Source: Sinorhizobium medicae
Lineage (GTDB): Bacteria; Pseudomonadota; Alphaproteobacteria; Rhizobiales; Rhizobiaceae
Assembly (NCBI RefSeq): GCF_007827695.1
Contig: NZ_VITA01000005.1
Location: 1-64,000, forward strand
Reading direction: 5' to 3'
DNA length: 64,000 nt
The translations under genes and the position numbers were made by a program. Below are positions 52,174-62,175 of the stretch, one piece after another (the first letter of the stretch is position 1; the number at the start of each line of letters is the position of its first letter). The notes below the pieces were generated by a model. It made no database searches. It saw only the letters and a list, made by a program, of their open reading frames with translations, and was not told the DNA's origin.

Positions 52174-53157
52174 GTGGACGGCTGGATAGAGACGCTTACC
52201 GATCCGAATATCATCGTCGCGGTGCTGGTTTCGATGGCCGTGCTCGCTACCTTCTATTCGCTCGTGGCCCCCCTGCTCGAACGGGGAGACCTCGCGAAAC
52301 GGATGAAATCGGTCGCAACCGAGCGCGAGCAGATTCGTGCCCGCGAACGCGCCCGTCTCAATACCGAGGCGCCGACCGGCAGAGCGAGCCTGAGAACACA
52401 GCACAACAGCTCGGTACGCGAGGTCGTCGAGCGGTTGAACCTCCGCAAGGCCCTGGTGGACGACAATACCGTCAACCGCCTCAAGACGGCCGGCTTCCGC
52501 TCTCAGAACGCGCTAAACACTTTTCTCTTCGCCCGCTTCTGCCTGCCGTTCCTGTTTCTGACCGTTTCGGTCCTCTACATCTTTGTGCTCGGGAATTTTG
52601 CCGACAAGCCGGTCATGGTCAGGGTGTCTTTCGCCATCGGTTTTGCCTATGTCGGTTTCTACGCCCCCAACATCTTCATCGCCAATGCGATCTCAAAGCG
52701 GCAGCACTCCATTCGCCGCGCCTGGCCGGACGCCCTCGATCTCCTGCTTATCTGCGTCGAATCGGGTGTCTCCATGGAACTTGCCATGCGCCGCGTGGCC
52801 GACGAAATCGCCGTCCAGTCGCAGCCGCTGGCGGAGGAACTGGTGCTGACGACGGCGGAGCTCTCTTTTCTGCCCGAAAGGCGCGTCGCGCTCGAAAATC
52901 TGGGACGACGCACGGGCCTCGAAGAGGTGAAATCAGTCATGCAGGCCTTGATACAGGCCGATCGCTACGGCACGCCCGTGGCCCAGGCGTTGCGCGTGCT
53001 GGCACAGGAAAGCCGCGATCAGCGCATGACCGCCGCGGAGAAGAAGGCCGCCGCCTTGCCTCCGAAGCTGACGGTGCCGATGATCCTGTTCTTCCTGCCG
53101 GTCCTCGTCGCCGTCATCCTGGGTCCCGCGGGGATACAGGTGGCGGATAAGTTTTAG
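52174..53157 (+). CDS. tadC: Inner-membrane platform protein TadC
   Basis: This is a 327-residue GspF-type protein, the partner of TadB. Helices near residues 12-32 and 112-165 flank a basic stretch; the F domain reads DALDLLLICVESGVSMELAMRRV..ALIQADRYGTPVAQALRVLAQ, and PPKLTVPMILFFLPVLVAVILGPA is the last helix. It starts with GTG at 52174, 13 bases after tadB. It is the last plus-strand gene of the pilus locus, with a repeat-rich gap behind it. Confidence 0.92.
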   Translation: MDGWIETLTDPNIIVAVLVSMAVLATFYSLVAPLLERGDLAKRMKSVATEREQIRARERARLNTEAPTGRASLRTQHNSSVREVVERLNLRKALVDDNTVNRLKTAGFRSQNALNTFLFARFCLPFLFLTVSVLYIFVLGNFADKPVMVRVSFAIGFAYVGFYAPNIFIANAISKRQHSIRRAWPDALDLLLICVESGVSMELAMRRVADEIAVQSQPLAEELVLTTAELSFLPERRVALENLGRRTGLEEVKSVMQALIQADRYGTPVAQALRVLAQESRDQRMTAAEKKAAALPPKLTVPMILFFLPVLVAVILGPAGIQVADKF

Positions 53158-53181
53158 CCTCTCAGCGCTTCAGGGTCTTGC

Positions 53182-53431
53182 GTGGATCCTCGGGTCAAGC
53201 CCGAGGATGACGAATGGAAAAGTGTTGAAAACAGGGCGGCCGTTCTGCCGGGAGCCACATTGGTCACAAGCACGTTGGCGCGCCGACACCGTCATCCTCG
53301 GGCTTGACCCCATGACGACGAATGGGGCGCTCACACCACCGTCATCGCGCTTGACCCGAGGATCCATGCACAAGCATCATCGATTATATGCCCGGGGATG
53401 GCAGATCTGGTCAGGCCCGAGGATGGCGATG
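53182..53431. repeat. Cluster of palindromic repeats between tadC and tadD
   Basis: The first unit, ATCCTCGGG-TCAAG-CCCGAGGAT (53186-53208), is a perfect 9-bp-arm hairpin. Twenty bases of it reappear inverted at 53291-53310; a further inverted, slightly damaged copy is at about 53341-53370 and a degenerate direct copy at about 53409-53430. The 278-base gap holds nothing else. The two convergent genes beside it suggest a transcription-end role. Confidence 0.8.
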
Positions 53432-53435
53432 CGTG

Positions 53436-54251
53436 TCAATCCGCCTTCGCGTCCGCCTGTGCGAGCTGTTTCCAGGCGCCCTGCTGCGATAGCATCGAGC
53501 GCAGATAGGCGACGTTGGCTTCCGCCTGCTCCGATGTCAGTTCCTGCCGGGCGATCGTCTCGGCTTCCTGGAAGCGTCCCTGCAGACCGACGGCCAAAGC
53601 GAGGTTCTGGCGCACGCTGCTGCCGGCATCCGGCTGGCTCGCTGCAGATTTGAGGTAGGTCTCGGCTGTCCGCAAATCCTTCGTCAGCAGGTATGACATG
53701 CCGAGATTGGACAGGACAGATGGTTCGTTGGGCTTGAGGTCCAGCGCTTCGCGGTAGCGCAGCCGCGCCTCGGTGGAGCGGCCAAGCTGGTCGAGAATGG
53801 CGCCTTCCGCGGATTTCAGCTTCCAGTCGGGCCGGTCAGGGGTCTGCGCGCGGCCGATCGTCGTGAGCGCCTGTTCGAGCTGTCCCGCGGCGGCCTGGGC
53901 CTTTCCGTAGGCGCCGAGGACCTCCCGGTCGGCCGGGTGGTAGATTGCCACCTGCTGCATGACGGCAAGCGCTTGCTCGTTGCGGCCCGTCATGCGCAGG
54001 AGATTGGCATAGTTCAGACCCGCCTCCCGGTCCTTCGGGTTGCGCTCATAGGCCTGGCCGATGCGCTCGGCCGCGGCGGCCAGCTCCGTCGCGTTCATCG
54101 ACTGCACCGGCCTGGAGAGTTTCGGGATCGAGCCGGTCGTCAGCTCTTCCCTGCCCTGTTGGCCGGCGCAGGAGGCCAGCGCCAGAGCGACCATCACCGC
54201 GGCGGCTCCCGCCGCGCGGCGCCGCAAGGAAGAGGAGGAAGTGTGTTGCAT
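53436..54251 (-). CDS. tadD: TadD-like tetratricopeptide lipoprotein
   Basis: This is a 271-residue protein with a lipoprotein signal (LALASCAGQQG, Cys at about residue 28) and about five TPR-type helix pairs, for example AGLNYANLLRMTGRNEQALAVM and VLSNLGMSYLLTKDLRTAETYL. TadD-like lipoproteins assist secretin assembly in Flp/Tad systems. It faces the pilus operon from the right and is transcribed toward it, ending next to a repeat cluster. Assignment depends on this position plus the TPR and lipobox. Confidence 0.83.
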   Translation of the reverse strand: MQHTSSSSLRRRAAGAAAVMVALALASCAGQQGREELTTGSIPKLSRPVQSMNATELAAAAERIGQAYERNPKDREAGLNYANLLRMTGRNEQALAVMQQVAIYHPADREVLGAYGKAQAAAGQLEQALTTIGRAQTPDRPDWKLKSAEGAILDQLGRSTEARLRYREALDLKPNEPSVLSNLGMSYLLTKDLRTAETYLKSAASQPDAGSSVRQNLALAVGLQGRFQEAETIARQELTSEQAEANVAYLRSMLSQQGAWKQLAQADAKAD

Positions 54252-54387
54252 CGTCTAAAGCCCCAGCATCAAGTGATGCACCGGAACTCCCGAACACCCA
54301 GCGGCGCAACTTTCACTCCAGCAATAATCTGTTAACCCTAACGGAGCGTTAATCGCGCTTGTTCTTATCCGTCAGTCGAGGATTTCC

Positions 54388-55785
54388 ATGGCTCCCTACC
54401 AGTTCATCGAGCGGCCATCGCCGTTCAACACAAGCAACGGCAAGACGCTGCCGATCTTTGCGGTGACGCCGTCGCATATCGAGACGGGGAGCATCGACCC
54501 TATAGCGCTCGACTGGGCGAAGAAGGCCGGCTTCAAGGCGGAATCGGGCGCGGTGCTGCTTATCCCCTCGGCCGACGGCCAACTCGGCGGCGCGCTGTTC
54601 GGTCTGGGCGCCAACCCTTCCGAGGCACCATTCCTGACCGGCAAGCTCGCCCGGACGCTCCCTGCCGGCAAATGGCATGTCGAAACGGCGCCTCTCACGG
54701 CCAACCGGCTGGCGCTCGGCTACGGCCTCGGCTCCTATCGTTTCGAGCGCTACAAATCTGCAAAAGCCGAAGCGCCGACGCTGCTCGTTCCGGCCGATGC
54801 CGACGCGGCGGATATCAAGCGCCAGCTCGCTGGCGTCTTCCTCGCCCGCGACCTCATCAACACACCCACCAACGACATGGGGCCGGAAGCGTTGGAGGCC
54901 GCCTTCCGGGCACTGGCTGCCCATTACAAGGCCGAGGTTTCGGTGGTCTCGGGCGAAGCGCTGCTCGCGGAGAATTTTCCGCTCGTTCATACGGTCGGCC
55001 GCGCCAGTGCCGAAGCGCCGCGGCTTCTTGAAATGCGCTGGGGCAGGAAAGGGCACAAGAGGGTGACGCTCGTCGGCAAGGGCGTCTGCTTCGACACCGG
55101 CGGACTGGACATCAAGCCGGCCGCATCGATGCTGCTCATGAAGAAGGATATGGGCGGTGCTGCAAACGTCATGGGCCTCGCTCTGATGATCATGGATGCC
55201 AAACTCAAGGTGGATCTGCGCGTCCTCATCCCGGTGGTCGAGAACTCGATCTCGGCAAACGCCTTCCGCCCGGGCGACATCTACAAGAGCCGGAAGGGCC
55301 TGACCGTGCAGATCGACAACACGGACGCAGAGGGCCGACTGATCCTCGCCGATGCGCTCGCTTACGCGGACGAGGAGAAGACAGACCTCATTATCGACAT
55401 GGCGACGCTGACCGGCGCCGCCCGAGTCGCGCTCGGTCCGGACCTGCCGCCCTTCTTCACCGACGACGAAGATCTCGCCCGCGATCTGGCTGAGGCGAGC
55501 CTTACCGTGGACGATCCGCTCTGGCGGATGCCGCTCTACAAGGGCTACGACAAAGATGTTTCCGCCCGCATCGCCGATCTGACCAACGCGCCTTCCGGCG
55601 GTATGGCCGGTTCGATCACAGCGGCGCTTTTCCTCAGACGCTTCGTAACGAATGCGAAAAGCTGGGTTCACTTCGACATTTTCGGCTGGGCACAAGCCGA
55701 GCGTCCGCATTCGCCGGTCGGCGGCGAGGCGCAGGCGATCCGGGCGCTTTATCATCATATCGGGAGGGGCGCGGCCCGCATTTGA
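54388..55785 (+). CDS. Leucyl aminopeptidase (M17 family)
   Basis: This is a 465-residue M17 peptidase. The metal site and catalytic residues are in VGKGVCFDTGGLDIKPAASM, KKDMGGAANVMGLAL and the signature NTDAEGRLILADALAY. It hydrolyses N-terminal residues from peptides, a two-metal reaction in the cytoplasm. The ATG follows GAGG. It is 136 bases from the divergent tadD. The N-terminal domain is shorter than in E. coli PepA, resembling the PepB-like rhizobial form. Confidence 0.93.
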   Translation: MAPYQFIERPSPFNTSNGKTLPIFAVTPSHIETGSIDPIALDWAKKAGFKAESGAVLLIPSADGQLGGALFGLGANPSEAPFLTGKLARTLPAGKWHVETAPLTANRLALGYGLGSYRFERYKSAKAEAPTLLVPADADAADIKRQLAGVFLARDLINTPTNDMGPEALEAAFRALAAHYKAEVSVVSGEALLAENFPLVHTVGRASAEAPRLLEMRWGRKGHKRVTLVGKGVCFDTGGLDIKPAASMLLMKKDMGGAANVMGLALMIMDAKLKVDLRVLIPVVENSISANAFRPGDIYKSRKGLTVQIDNTDAEGRLILADALAYADEEKTDLIIDMATLTGAARVALGPDLPPFFTDDEDLARDLAEASLTVDDPLWRMPLYKGYDKDVSARIADLTNAPSGGMAGSITAALFLRRFVTNAKSWVHFDIFGWAQAERPHSPVGGEAQAIRALYHHIGRGAARI

Positions 55786-55842
55786 TTCACAAGAGAAACG
55801 CTTGCGTAACGATCGGCCGGCTATGCTCCCGCAGCCTTATCC

Positions 55843-56202
55843 ATGCAGGAGTTTCCTTTGCCGGTCGAACTTACCCCTTCTCAGGCGCTGGGGCTCTGGC
55901 ATACGGTGTCACTCGAACAGGTGCGCATCGACAGCCGCGATCTGACCTTGCGTCAGATGGCGATCCTGTTACAGATTTACCTGGTACCGCCGCCCCACAC
56001 GGTGCGCGGCCTCGCCGCCGCCCTCGATGTGACGAAGCCGGTGATCACACGTGCGCTCGACACCATGGGCGCGCTTGGCCTCGTCGATCGCTCCCGCGAC
56101 GAGCGCGACAGGCGCAATGTCATCATCAAGCGCACTTTGGAAGGTGCTCTCTATCTTGAAAAATTCGGCGATCTGATCATCAATCAAGGCCGGAAACTAT
56201 GA
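55843..56202 (+). CDS. MarR-type winged-helix regulator
   Basis: This is a protein of about 119 residues, nearly all winged helix: LTLRQMAILLQIYLVPPPHTVRGLAAAL, recognition helix DVTKPVITRALDTMGALGLVDR and wing DERDRRNVIIKRT. It is shorter than most MarR proteins, lacking the long dimerisation helices. Two starts are possible: ATG 55843 has no ribosome site, and TTG 55858 lies 6 bases behind CAGGAG. Its stop overlaps the start of the NlpC/P60 gene (ATGA). The regulated genes are unknown. Confidence 0.78.
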   Translation: MQEFPLPVELTPSQALGLWHTVSLEQVRIDSRDLTLRQMAILLQIYLVPPPHTVRGLAAALDVTKPVITRALDTMGALGLVDRSRDERDRRNVIIKRTLEGALYLEKFGDLIINQGRKL

Positions 56203-57065
56203 GCTCGCCAATGCCAGAAGTTCTCGATCGCCGTCTCAATGCCTATCGCGAAGACCTCGCGGAGGAGCGTCTGCGCGGCATCGTCGAGGCGAAGCGCTTC
56301 GTGGAAGGCACGCCGGCGGCAGTGGCTGTGCCGGTGACGCCGCTCCGTCCGAGGCCGGAGGCCGATTGCGGCACCGATACCGAGCTGCTTTATGGCGAGA
56401 CGCTGCGCATACTCGACGTCGCCGGCGGATGGGCGTGGGTCAAATCCGACCTCGACGGCTATGTCGGCTACGTACCGCAGGATCTGCTGAAGCCTGCGCA
56501 CTCCGCGGCAACGCACATCGTCTCGGTGCCGCGGACATTCGTCTATCGCGGCGCGGATCTGCGTTTTCCCCAGGTCCATGCTCTTTCCATGGGGAGCCGG
56601 GTTGAGGTCGTCGGGGAGACCGAGACGCGCGGCACGCGCTATTTTCTGCTGGAAGGCGGGCTGGCGATCGTCGCCGATCATTGCATCCAGGCCGGCAATC
56701 CGCTCACGGACGACTACGTCGCGGTCGCGTCCCGCTTTATCGAGACGCCTTATCTTTGGGGCGGCCGCTCCGGGTTCGGCATCGACTGTTCGGGCCTTGT
56801 GCAACTCGCGATGCAGATGACCGGGCGCAATGCGCCGCGCGACTCCGATATGCAGGCAAGGGACCTCGGCCGCGTCATCGAGCGCGAGGGACTCACGCGC
56901 GGCGACCTCGTCTTCTGGAAGGGCCATGTGGCGATCATGGAAGACGAGAAGACGCTGATACATGCCAATGGCCACACGATGACGGTGGCGCGGGAAGGTC
57001 TCGAAGACGCCATCCGGCGCATCGGCTGGCTGTATGCGCAGCCGACGGGATACAGGCGGCCCTAG
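56199..57065 (+). CDS. NlpC/P60-family C40 peptidase with SH3-like domains
   Basis: This is a 288-residue protein. About residues 60-165 carry two bacterial SH3-like modules (LLYGETLRILDVAGGWAWVKSDLDGYVGYV, then a second). The C-terminal NlpC/P60 domain has the catalytic Cys197 (FGIDCSGLVQLA), His243 (WKGHVAIM) and a third polar residue in HANGH. It should cut peptide stems of peptidoglycan or related gamma-glutamyl bonds. No signal peptide is seen, so it may act on imported muropeptides in the cytoplasm, which fits the adjacent aminopeptidase and the yej-type peptide importer. Confidence 0.87.
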   Translation: MSSPMPEVLDRRLNAYREDLAEERLRGIVEAKRFVEGTPAAVAVPVTPLRPRPEADCGTDTELLYGETLRILDVAGGWAWVKSDLDGYVGYVPQDLLKPAHSAATHIVSVPRTFVYRGADLRFPQVHALSMGSRVEVVGETETRGTRYFLLEGGLAIVADHCIQAGNPLTDDYVAVASRFIETPYLWGGRSGFGIDCSGLVQLAMQMTGRNAPRDSDMQARDLGRVIEREGLTRGDLVFWKGHVAIMEDEKTLIHANGHTMTVAREGLEDAIRRIGWLYAQPTGYRRP

Positions 57066-57174
57066 GGGCGCAGCAACGGTCAGGCTTTATTGCCGGCATG
57101 ATCGCCCGCAGATTTGCCCCTTCAACCCTTGCCCTCTCCCCGTACGCGGGGGAGCGCGACCGGACACCGGCCAA

Positions 57175-58134
57175 TCAGTAGCCGGCTACCTTATCCACCA
57201 CATGTTCCAGGGGAAGCCCGCTCTCGAAGCGCGCGATCTGATGTTCTACATGGACGAAGAGGGCCCTGACGTCGGACGAGGCTGCGACATGCGGGGTCAC
57301 GTAGACGTTCGGCAGGTCCCAGAAGCGGCTTTCCTGCGGGAGCGGCTCCCGTTCGAAGACGTCGAGCGAGGCGCCTGCGAGCATACTGGAATCGATGCAT
57401 TCCAGGATATCGGCCTCGACCTGGCTGCCGCCCCGGCCTGCATTGATGAAAACAGGCGCGCCGAAAGGTCCTCGGCGGCTGAGCTTGGCAAAAAGGGCGC
57501 CGTTGAATATGCCTCTGGTCTCCGGCGTCAGCGGCAGCAGGCCGACGAGGAAATCCGTTTGGCCGAGAAATGCGTCCAGTCCGGCAGCGTCGTAGGTCTC
57601 TACACCCTCGATCACCCGCTTGCTTCGCGACCAGCCGATCACCTTGAAGCCCATGACGGCGAGCTTGCGGGCGGCGTCCTGGCCGAGCACGCCCATTCCC
57701 ATGATGCCGACGGTCACGTCGGCTGCCTCTGGCTGACTGAGGTCGCGCCATTCGTGCCTGTTCGCAAGCGCCTCGTAGGCGTGGTGCTGGCGAAGATGCA
57801 GGAGGCACTGCATTACGACCCACTCGCTCATCCGCGTCGTCAACGTCCGATCGACGAAGCGCACCAGCGGCACGTCGGGCAGGCCGGGAAGCGTCAGCAC
57901 GTGGTCGACGCCGGCGCCGCCGGAAAAGACCACTTTGAGGTCCGGTGCCCGCGAAAAGAGGTCGGGGGCGGATTTCCAGACCACGGCATAATCGATGCCG
58001 GACAGGTCACGCCCCCGATGCACCGGGTCAGCGAGATCGATGACCTCTCGGTCGGGAAAGGCCCCTGCAAGGGCCGCCTCCACCTCTTCGGGGATGAATT
58101 TCAGGTCGACGATCACCGGGCTTTTGGCGGACAT
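57175..58134 (-). CDS. D-isomer 2-hydroxyacid dehydrogenase, GhrA type
   Basis: This is a 319-residue NAD(P)-dependent dehydrogenase. VGIMGMGVLGQDAARKLAVMG is the nucleotide loop, the catalytic Arg is near NAGRGGSQVEADIL, Glu in FEREPLP and His in VYVTPHVAASS. The low conservation of the substrate domain resembles glyoxylate/hydroxypyruvate reductase A. It ends 110 bases beyond the NlpC gene (convergent) and starts 12 bases downstream of yejF, so it may be cotranscribed with the yej operon. Substrate is inferred. Confidence 0.83.
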   Translation of the reverse strand: MSAKSPVIVDLKFIPEEVEAALAGAFPDREVIDLADPVHRGRDLSGIDYAVVWKSAPDLFSRAPDLKVVFSGGAGVDHVLTLPGLPDVPLVRFVDRTLTTRMSEWVVMQCLLHLRQHHAYEALANRHEWRDLSQPEAADVTVGIMGMGVLGQDAARKLAVMGFKVIGWSRSKRVIEGVETYDAAGLDAFLGQTDFLVGLLPLTPETRGIFNGALFAKLSRRGPFGAPVFINAGRGGSQVEADILECIDSSMLAGASLDVFEREPLPQESRFWDLPNVYVTPHVAASSDVRALFVHVEHQIARFESGLPLEHVVDKVAGY

Positions 58135-58145
58135 GGACGAAAACT

Positions 58146-59786
58146 CTACTGATGAACGGCGGCGAGATTGACCGCTTCGAGATTGAAGGCGGCGGCCATC
58201 AGCGCCCGTGTATAGTCTTCCGCGGGCGCATCGAAGATGCGCTCGGCGGGTCCCTGCTCCACGACCTTGCCGAGCCGCATGACGATCACCTCGTTTGCGA
58301 GCGCGCGCACGACCCTGAGATCGTGGCTGATGAAAAGGTAAGCGAGATTGTGCTTGCGCTGAAGGTCGCGCAGGAGATCGACGACCTGGGCCTGCACGCT
58401 CATGTCGAGCGCGGAAGTGGGCTCGTCGAGCATGACGAATTGCGGTTTCAGCACCATCGCCCGGGCGATGGCAATGCGCTGGCGCTGGCCGCCGGAGAAC
58501 TCGTGCGGATAGCGCCAGCGCGTCGCGGGATCGAGGCCGACCTCTTCCAAAGCGGCGGCGACGCGCCCGTCGCGTTCGTTATCCGTCAGTGCTTTCTCGT
58601 GGATTTTCAAGCCCTCGCCGATGATGTCGGCGATCGACATGCGCGGGCTGAGCGACCCGTAAGGGTCCTGGAACACCACCTGCATCCGATTTCGGAGCGG
58701 ACGCATCTCGCGGAAACTATGGGCGTCGATGTTCTCCCCGACGAAGGCGATCCGGCCCTTGGACGAGATCAGCCGCGTCAGCGCCAGGCCCAGCGTCGTC
58801 TTGCCGGAACCCGACTCGCCGACCACGCCAAGCGTCTGGCCGGCACGGAGCGTCAGATCGATGCCGTCCACCGCCTTGACGTGATCGACCACGCGCCGCA
58901 GGAAACCCGCTTTGATCGGAAACCAGACCTTCATGCCGCTCGCTTCCACGACGATCGGGCTCGACGTGTCGGAGGGAGGCGGTTCGCCCCGGGGTTCGGA
59001 GGCAAGCAGATGCCGGGTATAGTCGTGCTGAGGATTGGCGAAAATCTCGGCAGTCGGTCCGGTTTCGACGATCTTGCCCTTGGTCATGACGCAGACCCGA
59101 TCGGCGATCTTGCGGACGATGCCGAGGTCGTGGGTGATGAACAGCATGGACATGCCGTGCTCGTCCTTGAGCGACTTCAAAAGCTCGAGGATCTGCGCTT
59201 GCACCGTCACGTCGAGCGCCGTCGTCGGTTCGTCGGCGATCAAGAGCTCCGGCCGGTTGGCGAGCGCCATCGCGATCATCACGCGCTGGCGCTGACCGCC
59301 GGAGAGCTGGTGCGGATAGGCGCCGAGGCGCTTCTCCGCTTCGCGGATTCCGACCTGATCGAGGAGCTCCAGCGTTCTCGCGCGGGCGGCGGCACCCTTC
59401 AGGTTCTGGTGGATTTCCAGGATTTCGCCGATCTGCTGCTCGATCGTATGCAGCGGATTGAGCGATGTCATCGGCTCCTGGAAGATCATGGTCACGTCGT
59501 TGCCGCGGACGTGCCTGAGTTCGTCCTCGCCCACCTTCAGGAGATCTTTCCCGTTGAAGACGATCTCGCCGCTCGGATGGCTTGCAGCCGGATAGGGAAG
59601 CAGCCTCAGTATGGAGTTGGCCGAGACCGATTTCCCGGAACCCGACTCACCGACAAGAGCGACGGTCTCGCCTCGCTTGATGTCGAACGAGATACGATCG
59701 ACGGCGAGCGAGGTTTCGCCGCCCTGGTGAAAGGCGACGGAGAGGTCGCGCACGGAGAGGATGGTGTCTGTCATCGTGGCGCTCAC
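58146..59786 (-). CDS. yejF: Peptide ABC transporter tandem ATPase (YejF type)
   Basis: This is a 546-residue fused ATPase with two complete domains: [16 protein letters not shown] with [19 protein letters not shown] in the first half, [16 protein letters not shown] with [19 protein letters not shown] in the second. The fused form of the OppD/OppF pair in one polypeptide is typical of YejF. It overlaps yejE by 4 bases (ATGA). With YejA, YejB and YejE it forms an importer for oligopeptides or microcin C-like compounds. Confidence 0.93.
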   Translation of the reverse strand: MSATMTDTILSVRDLSVAFHQGGETSLAVDRISFDIKRGETVALVGESGSGKSVSANSILRLLPYPAASHPSGEIVFNGKDLLKVGEDELRHVRGNDVTMIFQEPMTSLNPLHTIEQQIGEILEIHQNLKGAAARARTLELLDQVGIREAEKRLGAYPHQLSGGQRQRVMIAMALANRPELLIADEPTTALDVTVQAQILELLKSLKDEHGMSMLFITHDLGIVRKIADRVCVMTKGKIVETGPTAEIFANPQHDYTRHLLASEPRGEPPPSDTSSPIVVEASGMKVWFPIKAGFLRRVVDHVKAVDGIDLTLRAGQTLGVVGESGSGKTTLGLALTRLISSKGRIAFVGENIDAHSFREMRPLRNRMQVVFQDPYGSLSPRMSIADIIGEGLKIHEKALTDNERDGRVAAALEEVGLDPATRWRYPHEFSGGQRQRIAIARAMVLKPQFVMLDEPTSALDMSVQAQVVDLLRDLQRKHNLAYLFISHDLRVVRALANEVIVMRLGKVVEQGPAERIFDAPAEDYTRALMAAAFNLEAVNLAAVHQ

Positions 59787-60913
59787 CGGAAGGTCTTTCT
59801 CGGATCAAAGGCGTCGCGCGTCGCCTCACCGACGAAGATCAGCAGCGACAGCATGATCGACATGGCAAAAAAGGCCGTCAATCCCAGCCAGGGCGCCTGC
59901 AGGTTGGATTTGCCCTGCGCGATCATCTCGCCGAGTGAAGGCGATCCGGGCGGCATGCCGAAGCCAAGGAAGTCGAGCGAGGTGAGGGTGGTGATCGACC
60001 CCGAAAGGATGAAGGGAAGGAAGGTGAGCGTTGCGACCATGGCGTTCGGCAGGAGATGCCGATACATGATGGTGCCATTGCCGACGCCGAGTGCCCGCGC
60101 CGCGTTCACATATTCGAAATTGCGCGCGCGCAGGAATTCGGCCCTGACGACGCCAACGAAGCCGACCCAGGAGAAAAGCAGCATGATGCCGAGCAGGATG
60201 AAGAAGCCGGGGGGCAGAATGGCGGCGATGATGAGCAGGATGTAGAGCACCGGCATCGACGACCAGATTTCGATGAAGCGCTGCATGAGCAGATCGGTCC
60301 AGCCGCCGAAATAACCCTGCACGGCGCCGGCCGAAACGCCGATGACGGCGGAAGCAATCGTCAGCGCCAGCCCGAAGAGCACCGAAATTCGGAAGCCGTA
60401 AATCATCCGCGCCATGACGTCGCGCGCCTGGTCGTCGGTGCCGAGCCAGTTGAGATTGCCGAGCATGCATCCGGGATCGGCCGCCCCTTGCGGATAGGCG
60501 GAGCAGCGCTCTTCCTCGCTCATCAGCCAGAATGGCGGCGTCGGCGCCGAATGCGGAATGTTGGAATTGACCGTCTGGTAGGAATAGCGGATCGGCGGCC
60601 AGATCGCCCAGCCATTCGCATCGATCTCGTCGCGAATGAAGTCGGACCGGAAGTCGGTCACGGCGAGAAAGCCGCCGAACTTCTCCTCCGGATAGTCGAT
60701 CAGCACCGGAAACAGGATCTCGCCCTTGTAGGAGGCCACGATCGGCTTGTCGTTGGCGATGAACTCCGCACACAGGCTGAGGCCGAACAGGAGAAGGAAA
60801 AGCCAGAACGACCAGTAGCCGCGGCGGTTGGCCTTGAAATTCTGCCAGCGGCGGCGCCCGATCGGCGTGAGCCAGCCCTTTTCCGGCGCGGCATAGGCGG
60901 TGACGGCGCTCAT
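59783..60913 (-). CDS. yejE: Peptide ABC transporter permease (YejE type)
   Basis: This is a 376-residue permease. After an N-terminal cytoplasmic stretch and a first helix (YWSFWLFLLLFGLSLCAEFI) there is a large periplasmic insertion characteristic of YejE. The core DppC-type region includes DDQARDVMARMIYGFRISVLFG and the loop YVNAARALGVGNGTIMYRHLL that contacts the ATPase. It overlaps yejB by one base (TGATG). Confidence 0.93.
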   Translation of the reverse strand: MSAVTAYAAPEKGWLTPIGRRRWQNFKANRRGYWSFWLFLLLFGLSLCAEFIANDKPIVASYKGEILFPVLIDYPEEKFGGFLAVTDFRSDFIRDEIDANGWAIWPPIRYSYQTVNSNIPHSAPTPPFWLMSEEERCSAYPQGAADPGCMLGNLNWLGTDDQARDVMARMIYGFRISVLFGLALTIASAVIGVSAGAVQGYFGGWTDLLMQRFIEIWSSMPVLYILLIIAAILPPGFFILLGIMLLFSWVGFVGVVRAEFLRARNFEYVNAARALGVGNGTIMYRHLLPNAMVATLTFLPFILSGSITTLTSLDFLGFGMPPGSPSLGEMIAQGKSNLQAPWLGLTAFFAMSIMLSLLIFVGEATRDAFDPRKTFR

Positions 60914-61995
60914 CAGACGTCCCTCCGCTCGAAATCGATGCGTGGGTCGACCCAGGTGTAGATGAGATCCGAGACGAGGCTCACGACGAGTCCCATCAGC
61001 GAGTAGATGAAGAGAGTTGCGAAGACGATCGGATAGTCGCGCTTGACGACCGCGTCGTAGCCGAGCCGACCCAGCCCATCGAGTGAGAAGATGTATTCGA
61101 TGAGGAGCGATCCCGTGAAGAAGGCGGAGATGAAGGCGCCGGGGAAGCCGGCGATGATGATCAGCATCGCATTACGGAAAACATGCCCGTAGAGGACGCG
61201 ACGCTCGTTCAGGCCCTTTGCCCGCGCCGTCGTCACATATTGCTTCTTGATCTCGTCGATGAAGGAATTCTTCGTGAGCAGCGTCGTGGTCGCGAAGGCA
61301 GAGAGCAGAAGCGTGATCAGCGGCAGCGTCATATGCCAGAAATAATCGAGGATCTTCTCGTACCAGGTGAGCTCCTCGAAATTGTCCGAGACCAGGCCCC
61401 GCAAGGGGAACCAGTCGAAAAACGAACCGCCGGCGAAAAGCACGATCAGGAGAATGCCGAAGAGGAAGCTCGGCACCGCATAGCCGACGATGATGATGCC
61501 GGACGTCCAGACGTCGAAGGTCGAACCGTCGGAAACGGCCTTCTTGATGCCGAGAGGGATCGAAATGGCATAGGAGAATATGAGGATCCAGACACCGAGC
61601 GAGATGGAAACGGGCATTTTCTGGACGATCAGGTCGATGACCGGCGTATTGCGGAAAAAGCTCTCGCCGAAGTCGAATCGGGCATAGTCCCACATCATCG
61701 TGACGAAGCGCTCGAGCGGCGGCTTGTCGAAGCCGAACTGCTTTTCGAGCTTGGCGATGAAATCGGGATCGAGACCTTGAGCCCCGCGATACTGCCCGCC
61801 GTCGCCACCGCCTACAGGCGCGAGATCGCCGGAATTGCCGGAAAGCCTGTCTGAGCCGGCAGCATTGGTCAGGTCGGAGATCACCTGTTCGACCGGCCCG
61901 CCCGGCGCGAACTGTACCACTGCAAAGGAGATCGCCATGATCCCAACGATGGTCGGGATCATCAGCAGAAGCCGGCGCAGGATATAGGCACCCAT
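60913..61995 (-). CDS. yejB: Peptide ABC transporter permease (YejB type)
   Basis: This is a 360-residue DppB-type permease starting [20 protein letters not shown], the usual N-terminal helix. A periplasmic stretch of about 60 residues with [28 protein letters not shown] separates the first helix from the rest. The ATPase-contact loop is [21 protein letters not shown]. The start at 61995 behind AGAGG replaces the open frame to 62034. It lies 180 bases after yejA. Confidence 0.93.
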   Translation of the reverse strand: MGAYILRRLLLMIPTIVGIMAISFAVVQFAPGGPVEQVISDLTNAAGSDRLSGNSGDLAPVGGGDGGQYRGAQGLDPDFIAKLEKQFGFDKPPLERFVTMMWDYARFDFGESFFRNTPVIDLIVQKMPVSISLGVWILIFSYAISIPLGIKKAVSDGSTFDVWTSGIIIVGYAVPSFLFGILLIVLFAGGSFFDWFPLRGLVSDNFEELTWYEKILDYFWHMTLPLITLLLSAFATTTLLTKNSFIDEIKKQYVTTARAKGLNERRVLYGHVFRNAMLIIIAGFPGAFISAFFTGSLLIEYIFSLDGLGRLGYDAVVKRDYPIVFATLFIYSLMGLVVSLVSDLIYTWVDPRIDFERRDV

Positions 61996-62175
61996 CAGGC
62001 GAACCTCTGGATCGACGAATTGCTGGCTAGGCACACCGGCGCAGCGTCGACTGGAATTGCTCTAATGTGCGTCAAATCCTGCTTCTCCCAGCGGCTGCGG
62101 CCTCTGCGGAGCCGTTCGTGTTTCGTGATTCGTTTCCCGCATTTGGAATCGAGACGGCGCCCGAGCGCAAGGGCT

